Shown: positions 33,594 through 44,134, counted from the stretch's first letter. The stretch: DNA of 64,000 bases from an uncultured Prevotellaceae bacterium (GCA_900315455.1 OMZE01000002.1:1-64000); one strand, 5' to 3'. Numbers and translations are program-made. The notes: generated by a model from the sequence alone, not told the origin.

Positions 33594-34511
33594 TTATTTG
33601 TTGACCTGGAATTTGGTACATCCATCTGCAAAGAAAGCATTGATCTGCTTGGCTGCAGCAATACCGGCATTGATATTGGCCTCTGCTGTCTGGGCGCCCA
33701 TCTTCTTCGGTGTGCTGAAATAGCGTCCTTCGAATTGTGCGAACTGCTCGTCGGCATCGGGCTTGATGTCGGTGACGAACTTAAGGTCTGTGCGCTCTTG
33801 CATCAGTTGGATGAGTTCTGGCTCACAGATGACCTCTTTGCGTGCCGTATTCACCAGGATGCCACCCTTGTGAAGTTTACCAACCAACTCTCGGTTGATG
33901 CTCTCCTTGGTCTCAGGGGTTGCTGGGATATGAAGGCTCACGATGTCACAGGTCTCGAACAACTCGTCCTGGTTCTTTGCGGCGTGTACGCCGGCCTGCT
34001 CGATGGCCTCTGCCGGACAATAGGCATCATAGGCCGATACCTTCATGCCAAAACCTTGGGCGATGCGTGCCACATTGCGGCCCACATTTCCGAAAGCGAG
34101 GATGCCAAGGTGTTTGCCCTTCAGTTCGGAACCAGCCTTACCGTTGTAGAAACTTCTCACGGCATAGACGAGGAGTCCGAACACGAGTTCTGCCACAGCA
34201 TTGGCGTTCTGGCCGGGAGTGTTCTCCACCACCACGCCCTTGCTCTTGGCGTATGCAGTGTCGATGGAGTCGTAGCCGGCTCCGGCACGCACCACAATCT
34301 TGAGTTGTCCGGCGGCATCAAATACTTCCGGTGTAATCTTGTCGGAACGCACAATCATGGCATCGGCATCCTTTACGGCATCCAGCAGTTGTGCTTTGTC
34401 GGTATACTTCTCAAGCAGCACCAACTGATGGCCTGCTGACTCAATCTCTTTTCTGATGCCCTCGATAGCAACGGGTGCAAAGGGCTTTTCTGTAGCGACT
34501 AGTACTTTCAT
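33594..34511 (-). CDS. serA: D-3-phosphoglycerate dehydrogenase (Lys-type, no ACT domain)
   Basis: The 305-residue protein makes 3-phosphohydroxypyruvate from 3-phosphoglycerate, the first step of serine synthesis. It has the Rossmann fingerprint GILAFGNVGRNVA (about 136-148), the substrate-binding GAGYDSID and the catalytic Arg224 (NTARKEV). Where most family members have a catalytic His (TPHxG), this one has TPKKMGAQ, with Lys269/Lys270. That matches the short type III, Lys-using phosphoglycerate dehydrogenases known from Entamoeba. It lacks the C-terminal regulatory domain of the long forms. It follows serC by 15 bases, which supports the assignment. Confidence 0.92.
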   Translation of the reverse strand: MKVLVATEKPFAPVAIEGIRKEIESAGHQLVLLEKYTDKAQLLDAVKDADAMIVRSDKITPEVFDAAGQLKIVVRAGAGYDSIDTAYAKSKGVVVENTPGQNANAVAELVFGLLVYAVRSFYNGKAGSELKGKHLGILAFGNVGRNVARIAQGFGMKVSAYDAYCPAEAIEQAGVHAAKNQDELFETCDIVSLHIPATPETKESINRELVGKLHKGGILVNTARKEVICEPELIQLMQERTDLKFVTDIKPDADEQFAQFEGRYFSTPKKMGAQTAEANINAGIAAAKQINAFFADGCTKFQVNK

Positions 34512-34526
34512 TTCGAAATAGACAGT

Positions 34527-35594
34527 TTAGTGTTGGGCTTCAAACTCTTTCATGCACTGAACCAATGCCTCCACACCCTCAATGGTCTGGGCATTGTAGC
34601 AACTGGCGCGGAATCCACCAACAGAACGGTGTCCCTTGATACCTACCATTCCCTTAGATGTGGCATACTCGAAGAATGGTTTCTCCAACTCCTTGTATTC
34701 ATCGTTCATCACGAAGCAAATGTTCATGAGCGAACGGTCTTCTTCTACCACCGTACCGCGGAACAGTTTGTTGCGGTCGATTTCTCCGTAGACGATATCG
34801 GCTCTTTGGCGTGCGAGTTTGTCCATAGCCTCCAACCCGCCATTGGCTTTCAGCCAGCGAAGGGTCTCGAGTGCACAATAGATGGGAACCACTGGCGGTG
34901 TGTTGAACATCGAGCCTTTTTCCACATGGGTGCGGTAGTCGAGCATGGTGGGAATGGGTCTTGGAGCCTTGCCCAGAGTGTCATCTTTCACGATGATGAG
35001 TGTCACGCCAGCCATGGCGAGGTTCTTCTGTGCACCGGCATAGATGCAGTCATATTTTGACACGTCAACAGGACGGCTGAAAATGTCGGACGACATGTCG
35101 GCAATCAACCGCGCGTTGACATCAAGGTCCTTGCGGATTTCAGTACCATAGATGGTATTGTTTGTTGTGATATGGAGGTAGTCCACATCGTCGGGGCAAG
35201 TCCAGCCTTTAGGAATGAAGGTGTAATTGGCATCAGCCGAAGATGCCACCTCTACCACCTCGCCGAAGAGTTTTGCCTCTTTCATGGCTTTCTTGGCCCA
35301 TGTACCCGTATTCAGGTAAGCGGCTTTCTTGATGAGGAAATTGTAAGGAATCATGCAGAATTCAAGGGAGGCACCGCCACCGAGGAAGATTACAGAATAG
35401 CCATCGGGAATTTGCAGCAACTCCTTGATAAGTGCTACCGCCTCATCGACGACCGGTTGGAAATCCTTGGCCCTGTGGCTGATTTCAGCAAGTGAAAGGC
35501 CACTTCCATTGAAGTCTAAAATCTGCTTTGCCGTGTTCTCGATCACCTCTCTTGGGAGGATGGAAGGTCCGGCGTTAAAATTGTACTTCTTCAT
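34527..35594 (-). CDS. serC: Phosphoserine aminotransferase
   Basis: The 355-residue PLP enzyme turns 3-phosphohydroxypyruvate and glutamate into phosphoserine. The family start [10 protein letters not shown] is present, with [14 protein letters not shown] and the PLP lysine Lys190 in YAGAQKNL. Near the end, [15 protein letters not shown] is the conserved phosphate-binding region. It is the first gene of the serC-serA-DUF1015 operon, with a promoter at 35645-35676. Confidence 0.96.
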   Translation of the reverse strand: MKKYNFNAGPSILPREVIENTAKQILDFNGSGLSLAEISHRAKDFQPVVDEAVALIKELLQIPDGYSVIFLGGGASLEFCMIPYNFLIKKAAYLNTGTWAKKAMKEAKLFGEVVEVASSADANYTFIPKGWTCPDDVDYLHITTNNTIYGTEIRKDLDVNARLIADMSSDIFSRPVDVSKYDCIYAGAQKNLAMAGVTLIIVKDDTLGKAPRPIPTMLDYRTHVEKGSMFNTPPVVPIYCALETLRWLKANGGLEAMDKLARQRADIVYGEIDRNKLFRGTVVEEDRSLMNICFVMNDEYKELEKPFFEYATSKGMVGIKGHRSVGGFRASCYNAQTIEGVEALVQCMKEFEAQH

Positions 35595-35644
35595 CTGAAT
35601 AGAATTAAAATTGTATATTTATCAATTAATTAATAAATCGTCTG

Positions 35645-35676
35645 CGAATATACTCTATTTTGCCGAAAGGTGCAAA
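35645..35676 (-). promoter_or_regulatory. Promoter for the serC operon
   Basis: On the minus strand, TTTG (35673-35676), 20 bases, then TATATTCG (35645-35652), one mismatch from TAnnTTTG. It lies about 50 bases upstream of the serC ATG. Confidence 0.5.
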
Positions 35677-35781
35677 TTTTTAAGCATCGTTTTTCCGAAA
35701 TAACATTGGGTAACAGGGGGATATGACGGGTTTTCATCTAAGACATGGCGATTTTGGAAAACCGACATGACAAAAAGCCCG

Positions 35782-37104
35782 TCAACGTACTGGCTCGACA
35801 ATCGTACGCACACCTTTTATCTTCTCGTTTCGGATGAGTGCCAACACCTGCTTCACTTTCTTGGCATTAACAGCAACATAAGCATAACGCTCCATCACGT
35901 CTATACGTCCGATGTCGGATTTCTCGAGTTGTCCCTTCTTGCATAGGAAACCCACGATATCGCCTTTGCTAATCTTGTCTTTCTTCCCTTTTCCCACATA
36001 CAGAGTAGCCATGCGAGGAGGTTGGGGTGCCGGCAAGTCATCGGGGATGACATGGGGTTGCGTGTCGGCTACCACATATTCGGGAAGGTGCTCTTCTGGC
36101 CCGAGAACAAACCAGGTCGTTCCGGAGGAATTCCAACGGGCGGTGCGCCCCACCCTATGTACGTATTCTTCTTCACCGAGTGGGAGGTGATAGTGGATAA
36201 TATTGTCTACATCCGGGATGTCGAGTCCGCGCGATGCCAGGTCGGTTGCCACCAGGATGTTGGCAGACCCGTTGCTGAATTTATAGATGGCTTCCTCGCG
36301 TGATTTCTGGTCGAGGCCGCCATGAAAAGCAGAGGCTACGAAACCCATGTTCAAAAGGTATTCGGCAGTGCGCTCTACACTGTCTCTGAAGTTGAGGAAA
36401 ACAATGCTGCTCTTGTCTCCTTGCTCACGGAGCAACCGTGATAGGGTCTCGAGTTTGTCTTTTACGGGACTGAAGACGGTGAAGACTTCCACTCTTTCAG
36501 GCACCTGCTTTTCCTCATCGAGAAAGACCAGCCGCTTTGCATGGTGTATGTTGACGAAATGTGGAATGGAGTCGGCGTCGGTTGCAGAGAGCAGCACACG
36601 CCTACGGAGGTGAGTCAGCCTGTCGACTGCGGCCTCCATTTCTTGATGGAATCCCATGGCCAGACATTTGTCGAACTCGTCGATGACAAGTGTTCTTACG
36701 GTTGTAGGGATGATATTTCCTTTGTCGATATGGTCGTTGAGTCTTCCTGGAGTGGCGAATACCACATGGGGGCGTGTCTTGACCATTACCCTGTGCTCGT
36801 CCATTGCGGGTCTGCCGCCATATATGGCCATGGCCCTTACCCCACACGACATGTTGCGTAGCACATCAGCCGACTGCAAGGCGAGTTCACGACCAGGTAC
36901 GACAACCACCATCTGAAGGTCATCGGAGAGGGTGTTGATTTGTTCAACAAGTGGCAACAGGTAGGCCAGTGTCTTTCCGCTGCCTGTAGGTGACAACACC
37001 ACGATATCATCGTTGGATGTCGTAATGGCATTGTCGACCGCCACCTGCATTTCATTGAGTTGTGTGATTCCCAGTTTGGAGAGAATCTCTTGACGTTTGT
37101 TCAT
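35782..37104 (-). CDS. DEAD-box RNA helicase with DbpA-type RNA-binding domain
   Basis: The 440-residue protein has the two RecA-like domains of DEAD-box helicases: motif I SPTGSGKT, motif II VIDEFD (DEFD in place of DEAD), motif III SAT, and motif VI HRVGRTAR. The last 75 residues (TLYVGKGKKDKISKGDIVGFL...) are a DbpA-type RNA-binding domain, found on helicases that act on 23S rRNA during ribosome assembly. The ATG overlaps the end of the TPR gene by four bases. It may be a DbpA homologue, but with a modified motif II. Confidence 0.9.
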   Translation of the reverse strand: MNKRQEILSKLGITQLNEMQVAVDNAITTSNDDIVVLSPTGSGKTLAYLLPLVEQINTLSDDLQMVVVVPGRELALQSADVLRNMSCGVRAMAIYGGRPAMDEHRVMVKTRPHVVFATPGRLNDHIDKGNIIPTTVRTLVIDEFDKCLAMGFHQEMEAAVDRLTHLRRRVLLSATDADSIPHFVNIHHAKRLVFLDEEKQVPERVEVFTVFSPVKDKLETLSRLLREQGDKSSIVFLNFRDSVERTAEYLLNMGFVASAFHGGLDQKSREEAIYKFSNGSANILVATDLASRGLDIPDVDNIIHYHLPLGEEEYVHRVGRTARWNSSGTTWFVLGPEEHLPEYVVADTQPHVIPDDLPAPQPPRMATLYVGKGKKDKISKGDIVGFLCKKGQLEKSDIGRIDVMERYAYVAVNAKKVKQVLALIRNEKIKGVRTIVEPVR

Positions 37105-38315
37105 GGTTGATTCAATTGTCTGTAAAGCGAGTCTATTTCCTCAAACTCTCTTCCCATATTCAGGTTGAGATAGATGTTGTAGAGTGCTGGAACCCATTTC
37201 GACTGTTGGTCGGGAGCAAGAGCACGGAATTTCTCCATATATGGTTTGCTCTTGGCATAAAGTTCCTGCATGGCGCGTCGTTTTTTTCTCGACCGCTGCA
37301 TATTACGGTCGATGGCAATGGCTTGATTGTAGTAAGCCAGTCCCATGTTGCAATAGGCCTCAGGCATACTGTCGTTGAGCGCGAGCAACCTTTCGGTCAG
37401 CATGATGCATTCCTCATAATTGCCGGCATTGAGCAATGCCGTGCTTTTGGCAAAAAGGAAGAGCACATTGGTGCTGTCGACAGCATAAGCCCTGTCGATG
37501 ACAACAGTGGCGGAATCAGTAAGCCCCTTGCTGTTGAGATAGTCGGTGAGTCTGGGAAAGAAGAACGGATTGGTGGGATATTGCTCGAATCCTTTCTGCA
37601 AGTATTCCACATAGTGTGCCGTATCGCCGTTGGCAATATAATTCTCTGCCAAATACCTGTATGCGTTTTCGTGACGTGTCGAATCACTCAAAGCCATTGG
37701 CAAGTGCTTTACCATCTTCAAGGTATCTTTCATGCGATAGCCTGTGTATAGTGCCATATAGGCAGCAGTAGACAACAGCGTATCGGTGTTAAGATAATTC
37801 ATCCCATCATACAGCGGGTGGTAAGCACATTGTATATATTTGTCGAAAAAATCCCAGGCTTTTGGAAATTCGTTTCTACGTGTGAAGAAGATGCCCCCTT
37901 TATACAGGTTGGGGCGGAAAGGATGAAGAAATTCTTGGCTTTTGCTGCGATGATGAAGCACCACCCTACCCTTTTTGTCGGGCAAGGCGTCCACGGAATC
38001 GAGGGCCTCGTATATGGTAAACATCTTCATTGCCGTTGTGAAAAGAGAAGCGGTATCAATCTTTTGCTTGAGATACAGTTTCTCATTTCCCAACTCATAT
38101 TGTTTTCTTGCCACATCTGCCAAGATGACCCATATCTTTTCTTTTCCGCGGTTGACAGAATCACGGAGCAAATCATTCATGAGTTTCTCGGCTTTAGCCA
38201 AGTCGGCTTCCTTACCGCTTTTTACATAAGTGCGTGCTTGGTCCATCACTTTCCTTTGAGCCGTAGCACCAAGAAAGCAAGTAAACACGAGAAGTACAAG
38301 CAACAATCTTTTCAT
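37101..38315 (-). CDS. Exported TPR protein
   Basis: The 404-residue protein has a signal peptide (MKRLLLVLLVFTCFLGATAQ) and helical repeats of the tetratricopeptide type across residues 90-380 (for example VLFLFAKSTALLNAGNYEECIMLTERLL). The start at 38315 is the signal peptide Met; the frame runs on to 38333. It resembles the next gene upstream (38439-39659) in plan and in several segments (RPxLxxGGIxx), so the two are probably paralogues from a tandem duplication. Function is unknown; TPR proteins of this sort act as periplasmic binding scaffolds. It is translationally coupled to the helicase gene. Confidence 0.8.
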   Translation of the reverse strand: MKRLLLVLLVFTCFLGATAQRKVMDQARTYVKSGKEADLAKAEKLMNDLLRDSVNRGKEKIWVILADVARKQYELGNEKLYLKQKIDTASLFTTAMKMFTIYEALDSVDALPDKKGRVVLHHRSKSQEFLHPFRPNLYKGGIFFTRRNEFPKAWDFFDKYIQCAYHPLYDGMNYLNTDTLLSTAAYMALYTGYRMKDTLKMVKHLPMALSDSTRHENAYRYLAENYIANGDTAHYVEYLQKGFEQYPTNPFFFPRLTDYLNSKGLTDSATVVIDRAYAVDSTNVLFLFAKSTALLNAGNYEECIMLTERLLALNDSMPEAYCNMGLAYYNQAIAIDRNMQRSRKKRRAMQELYAKSKPYMEKFRALAPDQQSKWVPALYNIYLNLNMGREFEEIDSLYRQLNQP

Positions 38316-38399
38316 CCTTAATTCATCGGACACTCACCTCACGACGCTTGTGATGGTGGCCGGTGCTTTCTTTTTTTCTTCGAATCTTGAAAAACTTAC

Positions 38400-38421
38400 C
38401 CCGGCACAAGAGTGTGCCGGG
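38400..38421 (-). terminator. Hairpin between the two TPR genes
   Basis: CCCGGCACA (38400-38408) pairs with TGTGCCGGG (38413-38421). On the minus strand the flank reads AAGTTTTTC, a short T-run. It probably ends, or weakens, transcription after the first TPR gene. Confidence 0.65.
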
Positions 38422-38438
38422 ATAAGTAGAAGGTATGG

Positions 38439-39659
38439 TTATTTCAGAGAGTCAAGCAGGTAATTGCACCTGTCGAGGGCATACGACCACTTCGATGTCT
38501 GCTCCGTTGGGTCAGCAGCCTTGGCCTTCTCGAGGCATTCTTTTGCCCTGTCGTAGAAGGGACGAATCTGGTCTTTAGCCGTTGAAGGAATCATTCCGTT
38601 GCGTCCTGCTGCTCGCTCTTGTGCTTGTGCTCCCTTGTTGATGAGAGATGCGCCCAGCATTGAAAGGGCTACAGCGCTTTCTGGTTGTTTCTCCAAGGCT
38701 TTCTCAAAACAAGAGATGGCTTCGTCCCATTGCTCGGCAAACATGGCGTTCTGGCCTTTCATTGCCCATGCAGTATAGTTGCTTGGGTCGGCTGCCAATG
38801 TCTTCTCGATGAGCGAGTTCATTTCGTTGTTCATGTTGAGCGAAGCATACATCGAGAGGAGTGTTCCAAGCACCATCTCATTGGAAGGATTGGCAGCATA
38901 GTCGGTCTCCAGTCTCTTCACATAGTTGAGGGAGTCTTCCCTGGTCCTGATTTCCTGCTGCAGGGCAGCCAGTTTCAGCACGGTGGCATCGCTGGAAAGT
39001 TTCTCGTCTTGTCCTGCAATGTTAGCATAAACGGCCACATTGTCATAGTCCTTGTTTTGGTAGGCAAAACGTGCGGCATAATATGCCATGTTGGTATAGT
39101 TCTCGTCAGGAGTCTTGGCTATTTCCTCAGCGAAAAGCGAAGAGTTATGGCTGTCAACATACTCTGCCAACTGTGCGAAGGCTTTCTTCATGTCGAAATT
39201 CTGGTAGTAGATACCGCCATCGATAAGGCGTGGACGGTAGCCGAGGAGTCGCTGCACGTTCTTGTTATGGAAAGCAGGCTTCACCTTGCCCTTTTCATTG
39301 GGCATGATGTCATATTTCTCGCACTCTTCAGCGGCCTTGAAAGCATTGAGCACGGCATCATAGAATCCAGCGGTGTCGTAAGGCTCTACCTTTCCCTGGC
39401 CATACTGTTCAGCCATTTGGTTGGAAGTGATAGTGCCTTGCTCCTTGGCCACTTTGTCGATAGCCAGGTCGACGAGTTTGTTGTAAGCCTTGGCTTTCTC
39501 TGCCGGGCTAGCCAATTGGCTCAGGCTCGAACTGACGAGGCTTGCAGCCTCGGCATACGACTTGGTTTTAAGGATTGACTTGAGGACGTCGCTGTCGCCC
39601 GCAAAGGCTGTTGAGGCAGCTGCTGCCATCAAAGCCACAATCATCATTTTTTTCATCAT
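38439..39659 (-). CDS. Exported TPR protein
   Basis: The 406-residue protein has a signal peptide (about 1-20, ending SAFAG-like) and many TPR-like helical pairs, clearest near 255-330 (NYTAWAMKGQNAMFAEQWDEAISCFEKALEKQPES). It lies 28 bases after gyrA, an order seen elsewhere in Bacteroidetes, but no link to gyrase is known. The related gene follows after a terminator-like hairpin. No function is recognised beyond protein binding. Confidence 0.85.
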   Translation of the reverse strand: MMKKMMIVALMAAAASTAFAGDSDVLKSILKTKSYAEAASLVSSSLSQLASPAEKAKAYNKLVDLAIDKVAKEQGTITSNQMAEQYGQGKVEPYDTAGFYDAVLNAFKAAEECEKYDIMPNEKGKVKPAFHNKNVQRLLGYRPRLIDGGIYYQNFDMKKAFAQLAEYVDSHNSSLFAEEIAKTPDENYTNMAYYAARFAYQNKDYDNVAVYANIAGQDEKLSSDATVLKLAALQQEIRTREDSLNYVKRLETDYAANPSNEMVLGTLLSMYASLNMNNEMNSLIEKTLAADPSNYTAWAMKGQNAMFAEQWDEAISCFEKALEKQPESAVALSMLGASLINKGAQAQERAAGRNGMIPSTAKDQIRPFYDRAKECLEKAKAADPTEQTSKWSYALDRCNYLLDSLK

Positions 39660-39687
39660 TTTATCATAATTTTAGGTTGATATTATT

Positions 39688-42318
39688 CTACTCATTCTCG
39701 ATGTCCTCGACATCGTCTATGGGTTGGTTGTCTTCTTGTATCATTTCTGTCTCCTGAAGCATGGCATCAGTTGGTGATATACCTCCCATGTCTTGCCTCA
39801 CTTCCTCGCTCTTCTGGCTCCACTCGTTGCGGCTCAACTGCTCTACCTCAGCCTCCAGTTCGGCTCCCATCACTTTACATACAGAAGCGATGACATCGTT
39901 CTTCTTCGTGAGGTTAATCAGTTTTACGCCTTGTGTAGCCCTGCCCATTACACGGCATTCGGCAACGGAAAGTCGGATGGCAATGCCACTCTTGTTGATA
40001 ATCATCAGGTCGTGTTCATCAGTCACATTCTTTATGGCCACCACCCTACCGGTTTTCTCGGTGATATTCAGTGTCTTCACACCTTTCACGCCACGTTGCG
40101 TCTTACGGTAGTCTTCCACTTGTGAGCGTTTGCCATAGCCGTTCTCGCTCACCACCATAATGGTTTCTTTCTCGGCATTATTGACCACGATCATGCCAAC
40201 GACCTCGTCGTCACCATCATCGAGCCGCATACCTCTCACACCAGTGGAAATACGTCCCATATCCCTTACGGCCGACTCCTCGAATCTCACTGCCCTGCCA
40301 TTGCGGTTGGCGAGCACCAGTTCGTTATGGCCGTTGGTGAGTCTCACATCCACCACCTCGTCGCCTTCCAAAATATTGATGGCATTCACGCCATTCGTCC
40401 TTGGACGGCTATATGCTTTCAGACATGTCTTTTTTACAATGCCCTTCTTGGTGGCGAAGACCACGTAATGAGTGTTGAGGAAGGTTTCGTCATCCAGACC
40501 ACGTAGTCTGAGGAAGGCATTCACCGAGTCGTCGGGGTCGATGTTGAGCATGTTTTGGATGGCCCTACCCTTGGAGTCTTTTCCTCCTTCAGGAATCTCG
40601 TAACATTTCAGCCAGTGGCAACGTCCCTTCCGTGTGAAGAAGAGCATGGTGTTGTGCATCGTTGCAGGGTAGATGAACTCGGTAAAGTCTTGCTCCCTGG
40701 TCTTGGCTCCCTTGCTCCCGATGCCGCCTCTTGCCTGTCCTCTGAACTCGCTCAGCGGGGTGCGCTTGATGTATCCCAAATGGCTCACGGTAATGACAAC
40801 CGGATCGTTGGGATAGAAGTCCTCAGGATTGAATTCTTCAGATGAGTATTTGATTTCGGTGCGGCGCTCATCGCCGTATTTTGCTTTCACCTCGAGCAAT
40901 TCGTCTTTCATCACTTGCTTGCACAGTTCTGGGTCATCGAGAATAGCCTGCAGGCGTTGGATGAGTTTCTCCAATTCCTCGTACTCAGCATGGAGTTGGT
41001 CCATCCTCAGTCCGGTGAGTTGTGAGAGACGCATGTCGACGATGGCTTTCGACTGCACTTCGTCGAGGTCGAACCGTTTTTCCAGGTTGCGCTGCGCATC
41101 GGCAGGTGTTTGAGAAGCCCTGATGATATGTACCACCTCGTCGATATTGTCGCAGGCAATGATTAAACCTTCGAGGATGTGGGCACGTTCCTGGGCTTTC
41201 TTCAAATCAAACTGTGTGCGGCGGATGGTAACGTCATGCCTGTGCTCCACGAAATAACCCACGCACTCCTTGAGGGAAAGCAATTTGGGTCTGCCCTTCA
41301 CGAGCGCGATGCAGTTGACGGAGAACGAACTCTGCAGTGCAGTCATCTTGAAGAGTTTGTTGAGGATGACATTGGCATTGGCATCCTTCTTCACGTCTAC
41401 CACGATGCGCATGCCCTGACGGCCAGACTCATCGTTGACGTTGGAGATGCCCTCAAGTTTTCCTTCCTTCACCAGGTCGGCGATATATTCGATAAGTTGT
41501 GCTTTGTTTACACCATAGGGAATCTCGTGCACCACAATCTTGTCATGGCTCTCACCGCTCTCTATCTCGGCCTTGGCACGTATCACTACCCTTCCCCTAC
41601 CGGTCTCATAAGCGTCTTTCACGCCTTGGATGCCATAGATATACGCTCCTGTGGGGAAATCCGGTGCTTTGATATATTGCATGAGTCCATCGGTGTCGAT
41701 GTCGGGATTGTCGATATAGGCACAGCATCCGTCGATTACCTCGCCGAGGTTGTGTGTGGGGATATTGGTTGCCATACCCACAGCAATACCATTGCCACCG
41801 TTTACGAGAAGGTTAGGCACTTTTGTAGGCATGACCGACGGCTCGGTGAGAGAGTCGTCAAAGTTGTTGACCATGTCTACCGTGTCTTTCTCGAGGTCGT
41901 CCATGATATGCTCGCCCATTTTCGACAGGCGGCACTCAGTATAACGCATGGCAGCGGGTGAGTCGCCATCCACACTACCGAAGTTGCCTTGTCCGTCGAC
42001 AAGGGTATATCTCATGTTCCAGTTTTGTGCCATCCTCACCAGTGCGCCATATACGGAACTGTCGCCGTGAGGATGATATTTTCCGAGCACCTCTCCCACC
42101 ACGCGTGCACACTTCTTGTAAGGTTTGTCACTGGTGTTTCCGATGCCCATCATTCCGTAGAGGATTCTGCGATGCACGGGTTTGAAGCCGTCTCTTACAT
42201 CAGGCAAGGCACGTGCCACAATCACAGACATGGAGTAGTCGATATACGACTTCTTCATCTCCTCTTCGATGTTGATTTTGATAATCCTGTCTTGGTCAAA
42301 TGTTTGATTCTCGTCCAT
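39688..42318 (-). CDS. gyrA: DNA gyrase subunit A
   Basis: The 876-residue subunit cuts and rejoins DNA in the gyrase A2B2 complex, which adds negative supercoils. The N-terminal domain has the catalytic-tyrosine motif AAMRYTECR and the quinolone-resistance region [17 protein letters not shown], in which Ser and Gly stand at the Escherichia coli Ser83 and Asp87 positions, as is usual in this phylum. The C-terminal beta-pinwheel has six blades, with a GyrA-box-like [12 protein letters not shown] segment. Its length fits gyrase rather than topoisomerase IV. It is the first gene of a gyrA-TPR unit. Confidence 0.96.
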   Translation of the reverse strand: MDENQTFDQDRIIKINIEEEMKKSYIDYSMSVIVARALPDVRDGFKPVHRRILYGMMGIGNTSDKPYKKCARVVGEVLGKYHPHGDSSVYGALVRMAQNWNMRYTLVDGQGNFGSVDGDSPAAMRYTECRLSKMGEHIMDDLEKDTVDMVNNFDDSLTEPSVMPTKVPNLLVNGGNGIAVGMATNIPTHNLGEVIDGCCAYIDNPDIDTDGLMQYIKAPDFPTGAYIYGIQGVKDAYETGRGRVVIRAKAEIESGESHDKIVVHEIPYGVNKAQLIEYIADLVKEGKLEGISNVNDESGRQGMRIVVDVKKDANANVILNKLFKMTALQSSFSVNCIALVKGRPKLLSLKECVGYFVEHRHDVTIRRTQFDLKKAQERAHILEGLIIACDNIDEVVHIIRASQTPADAQRNLEKRFDLDEVQSKAIVDMRLSQLTGLRMDQLHAEYEELEKLIQRLQAILDDPELCKQVMKDELLEVKAKYGDERRTEIKYSSEEFNPEDFYPNDPVVITVSHLGYIKRTPLSEFRGQARGGIGSKGAKTREQDFTEFIYPATMHNTMLFFTRKGRCHWLKCYEIPEGGKDSKGRAIQNMLNIDPDDSVNAFLRLRGLDDETFLNTHYVVFATKKGIVKKTCLKAYSRPRTNGVNAINILEGDEVVDVRLTNGHNELVLANRNGRAVRFEESAVRDMGRISTGVRGMRLDDGDDEVVGMIVVNNAEKETIMVVSENGYGKRSQVEDYRKTQRGVKGVKTLNITEKTGRVVAIKNVTDEHDLMIINKSGIAIRLSVAECRVMGRATQGVKLINLTKKNDVIASVCKVMGAELEAEVEQLSRNEWSQKSEEVRQDMGGISPTDAMLQETEMIQEDNQPIDDVEDIENE

Positions 42319-42548
42319 TATTACGTTTTTATGTATGTTTTGAGGGCACTTCTACGTCAGCGATGTAGTTGCTGGCAGGTGTCTTTAGAAAACGAAAAAT
42401 CGCTTTAGAAGGCATTTAAATGCGCTCTAAGCGATTTTGGCCCTTTTTCAAGGTGCTAAATTACGACTATTTTGCGAGTTGTGAAAGCGTTTGCCGTCAA
42501 AACTGCAAAAAATTAAAGATAATTTATACTTTTTTCTTTATTGACGTA

Positions 42549-42977
42549 TTATCTTCGGTGTGGAACGGCCCTTTTCATGGCCATTCGGTGGAATTTCCCC
42601 TCTGCTTTGATGACTTTATACAGTTTACGCGCTGTGATGATGCCAATAAAGCGGGCGTGGTAATTGGCTTGCAACTGTTTGATTTCAATTTCTATCCGGT
42701 CGTGTTCGGAGATTGCCTGCTTGGCAGCCTCTTCAGAGTCGGGATTCACCCTTCTGTCCTCCCTCATCTGTTCATAGAGTGCACGCTGTTTTCTGGTCAT
42801 TTCCCTATACAGGGGGAAGAAGGCGGCAGCCTCAGATGGTGTGAGGCACGCCTCAACAGTGATGAACTGTTCGAGGTCGGCCTGGAATTTTGCCGGGTCG
42901 AAGGGCTTCATACCTTGTGCGTCGGCCACACAAAGTGAGAGGCAAAAGGCCAGAAAGGTGCAAATCAGAGTTTTCAT
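42549..42977 (-). CDS. Small exported Spy/CpxP-like helical protein
   Basis: The 142-residue protein has a signal peptide (MKTLICTFLAFCLSLCVADAQ), then a helical domain with LTPSEAAAFFPLYREMTRKQRALYEQ in part, followed by a basic C-terminus. The pattern of LTP-x-E plus helices recalls the Spy/CpxP stress-chaperone family, but the match is loose. ATG 42977 marks the signal peptide; the longer frame to 43181 is not supported. It follows the anti-sigma-like gene by 13 bases and belongs with it. Confidence 0.7.
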   Translation of the reverse strand: MKTLICTFLAFCLSLCVADAQGMKPFDPAKFQADLEQFITVEACLTPSEAAAFFPLYREMTRKQRALYEQMREDRRVNPDSEEAAKQAISEHDRIEIEIKQLQANYHARFIGIITARKLYKVIKAEGKFHRMAMKRAVPHRR

Positions 42978-42990
42978 ATCGGTTTTGCTT

Positions 42991-43350
42991 TTATTCGCCG
43001 GAGATATACGCATAGAGATCTTGGTCGTCGGCCATGATGTAGTCGGCCATAGCATCGATGTTCTCATCAGTGCTGTATGATGCCGTTGAGGAAGCGGCGA
43101 CTTGCGTTTGTGCTGCCGGCTCATTATTGGTGAAATGCAAGCCGGCCATGCATACGGCAGCCACGACAGCAGCCGCGGCACCGTATCGAGCCCATTGGAG
43201 CCAGTTTCTGCTCTTTTTCTTCTCCTCTGTCGGAATCATTCTCACTTCATGGGCAGGCAGATTGTCGATCATGCGCTGTGCCAGGTTGTCGAAGTATCCC
43301 TCGGGCACGGAGAATGGATTGTCGTTTATGTTTTCAGAATTGAAATTCAT
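42991..43350 (-). CDS. Small single-pass membrane protein, anti-sigma-like
   Basis: The 119-residue protein starts NFNSENINDNPFSVPEGYFDNLAQRM, a phrase common to small Bacteroidetes membrane proteins that lie beside ECF sigma factors. It has a transmembrane segment at about 58-75 and an extracytoplasmic tail of 45 residues. It could be an anti-sigma-type regulator, but no sigma gene is adjacent. It is followed by the Spy-like gene. Confidence 0.6.
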   Translation of the reverse strand: MNFNSENINDNPFSVPEGYFDNLAQRMIDNLPAHEVRMIPTEEKKKSRNWLQWARYGAAAAVVAAVCMAGLHFTNNEPAAQTQVAASSTASYSTDENIDAMADYIMADDQDLYAYISGE

Positions 43351-43489
43351 TGTTATAGTTGTTTGTCAATCTTTTGACGCACAAACAGAAAGAAAGTTTA
43401 ACTGTATAGTGAAAAAAATGTATATTGATTCATTCAAGTATGAAAAGTGCTGGTTTTGGGGTGATGAAGAGCGACATGATGCCTACTGG

Positions 43490-44134
43490 TTAGAAGAACC
43501 ATGAGAGATGGCATCCGATGCGTTTGTCAGACTTTCCCAGGTCGTTCTTGCCGTTGAGAGAGTTGTTGTAGGGCTTGTCGATATACAGTTTACAATATAT
43601 CCCGAAGTCAACATGTCCGCTTCTGCACCCCAGCATTGGCACGATGGCCACGCTCTTCTTGCACATGGGATGCTGTTCGGGGTAGAAGTCCTTGAGTATG
43701 TTGCTTTCGTGCATTCTGAAGCCCACTTCTCCTCCGCAACCAATATATACCTTATTCCATTGGCTGGTGCGTATGAGCAGTAGTTTCACTGCTGCCGGTA
43801 TCACGAGTTGCCCGCCTCCGTCAACGAGTCCCACATTGCTCCTCTCCTCTGCGGGTCTTGGGTCGGCAGCCAGATTCTCGATGTATTGCGCCCCTACCGT
43901 CACGTTGATGAGGTCGGTGCTTTTCCCAATGTTCAGCAACAATCCTGCGCCAAACCCTGCAACATAAGAATAGGCGTCGCCGGTGAAATGCACGCCCAAG
44001 GTGAACCTATTGTCTTTATCGCCTCCATAGTTTCCGTTAGAATTCGAGTCACTCGTCCCTCGCACCTGTCCAAATTGAGCCATGGCCAACAAGGGCAGTA
44101 TGGTCAGTAATGTTATCAGAATGGATTTTTTCAT
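43490..44134 (-). CDS. Exported beta-rich protein, probably a small outer-membrane barrel
   Basis: The 214-residue protein has a signal peptide (about 1-19). It is rich in alternating hydrophobic strands (RFTLGVHFTGDAYSYVAGF, GLLLNIGKSTDLINVTVGAQY) and ends in Phe, as outer-membrane barrels do. I do not recognise a family. The start overlaps the glycosyltransferase stop by four bases, so it is translationally coupled to that gene. Confidence 0.72.
   Translation of the reverse strand: MKKSILITLLTILPLLAMAQFGQVRGTSDSNSNGNYGGDKDNRFTLGVHFTGDAYSYVAGFGAGLLLNIGKSTDLINVTVGAQYIENLAADPRPAEERSNVGLVDGGGQLVIPAAVKLLLIRTSQWNKVYIGCGGEVGFRMHESNILKDFYPEQHPMCKKSVAIVPMLGCRSGHVDFGIYCKLYIDKPYNNSLNGKNDLGKSDKRIGCHLSWFF

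Noticed and set aside
42978-43181. 68-codon N-terminal extension of the Spy-like gene
   Set aside because: It overlaps the anti-sigma-like gene in another frame, and a signal peptide begins at 42977.
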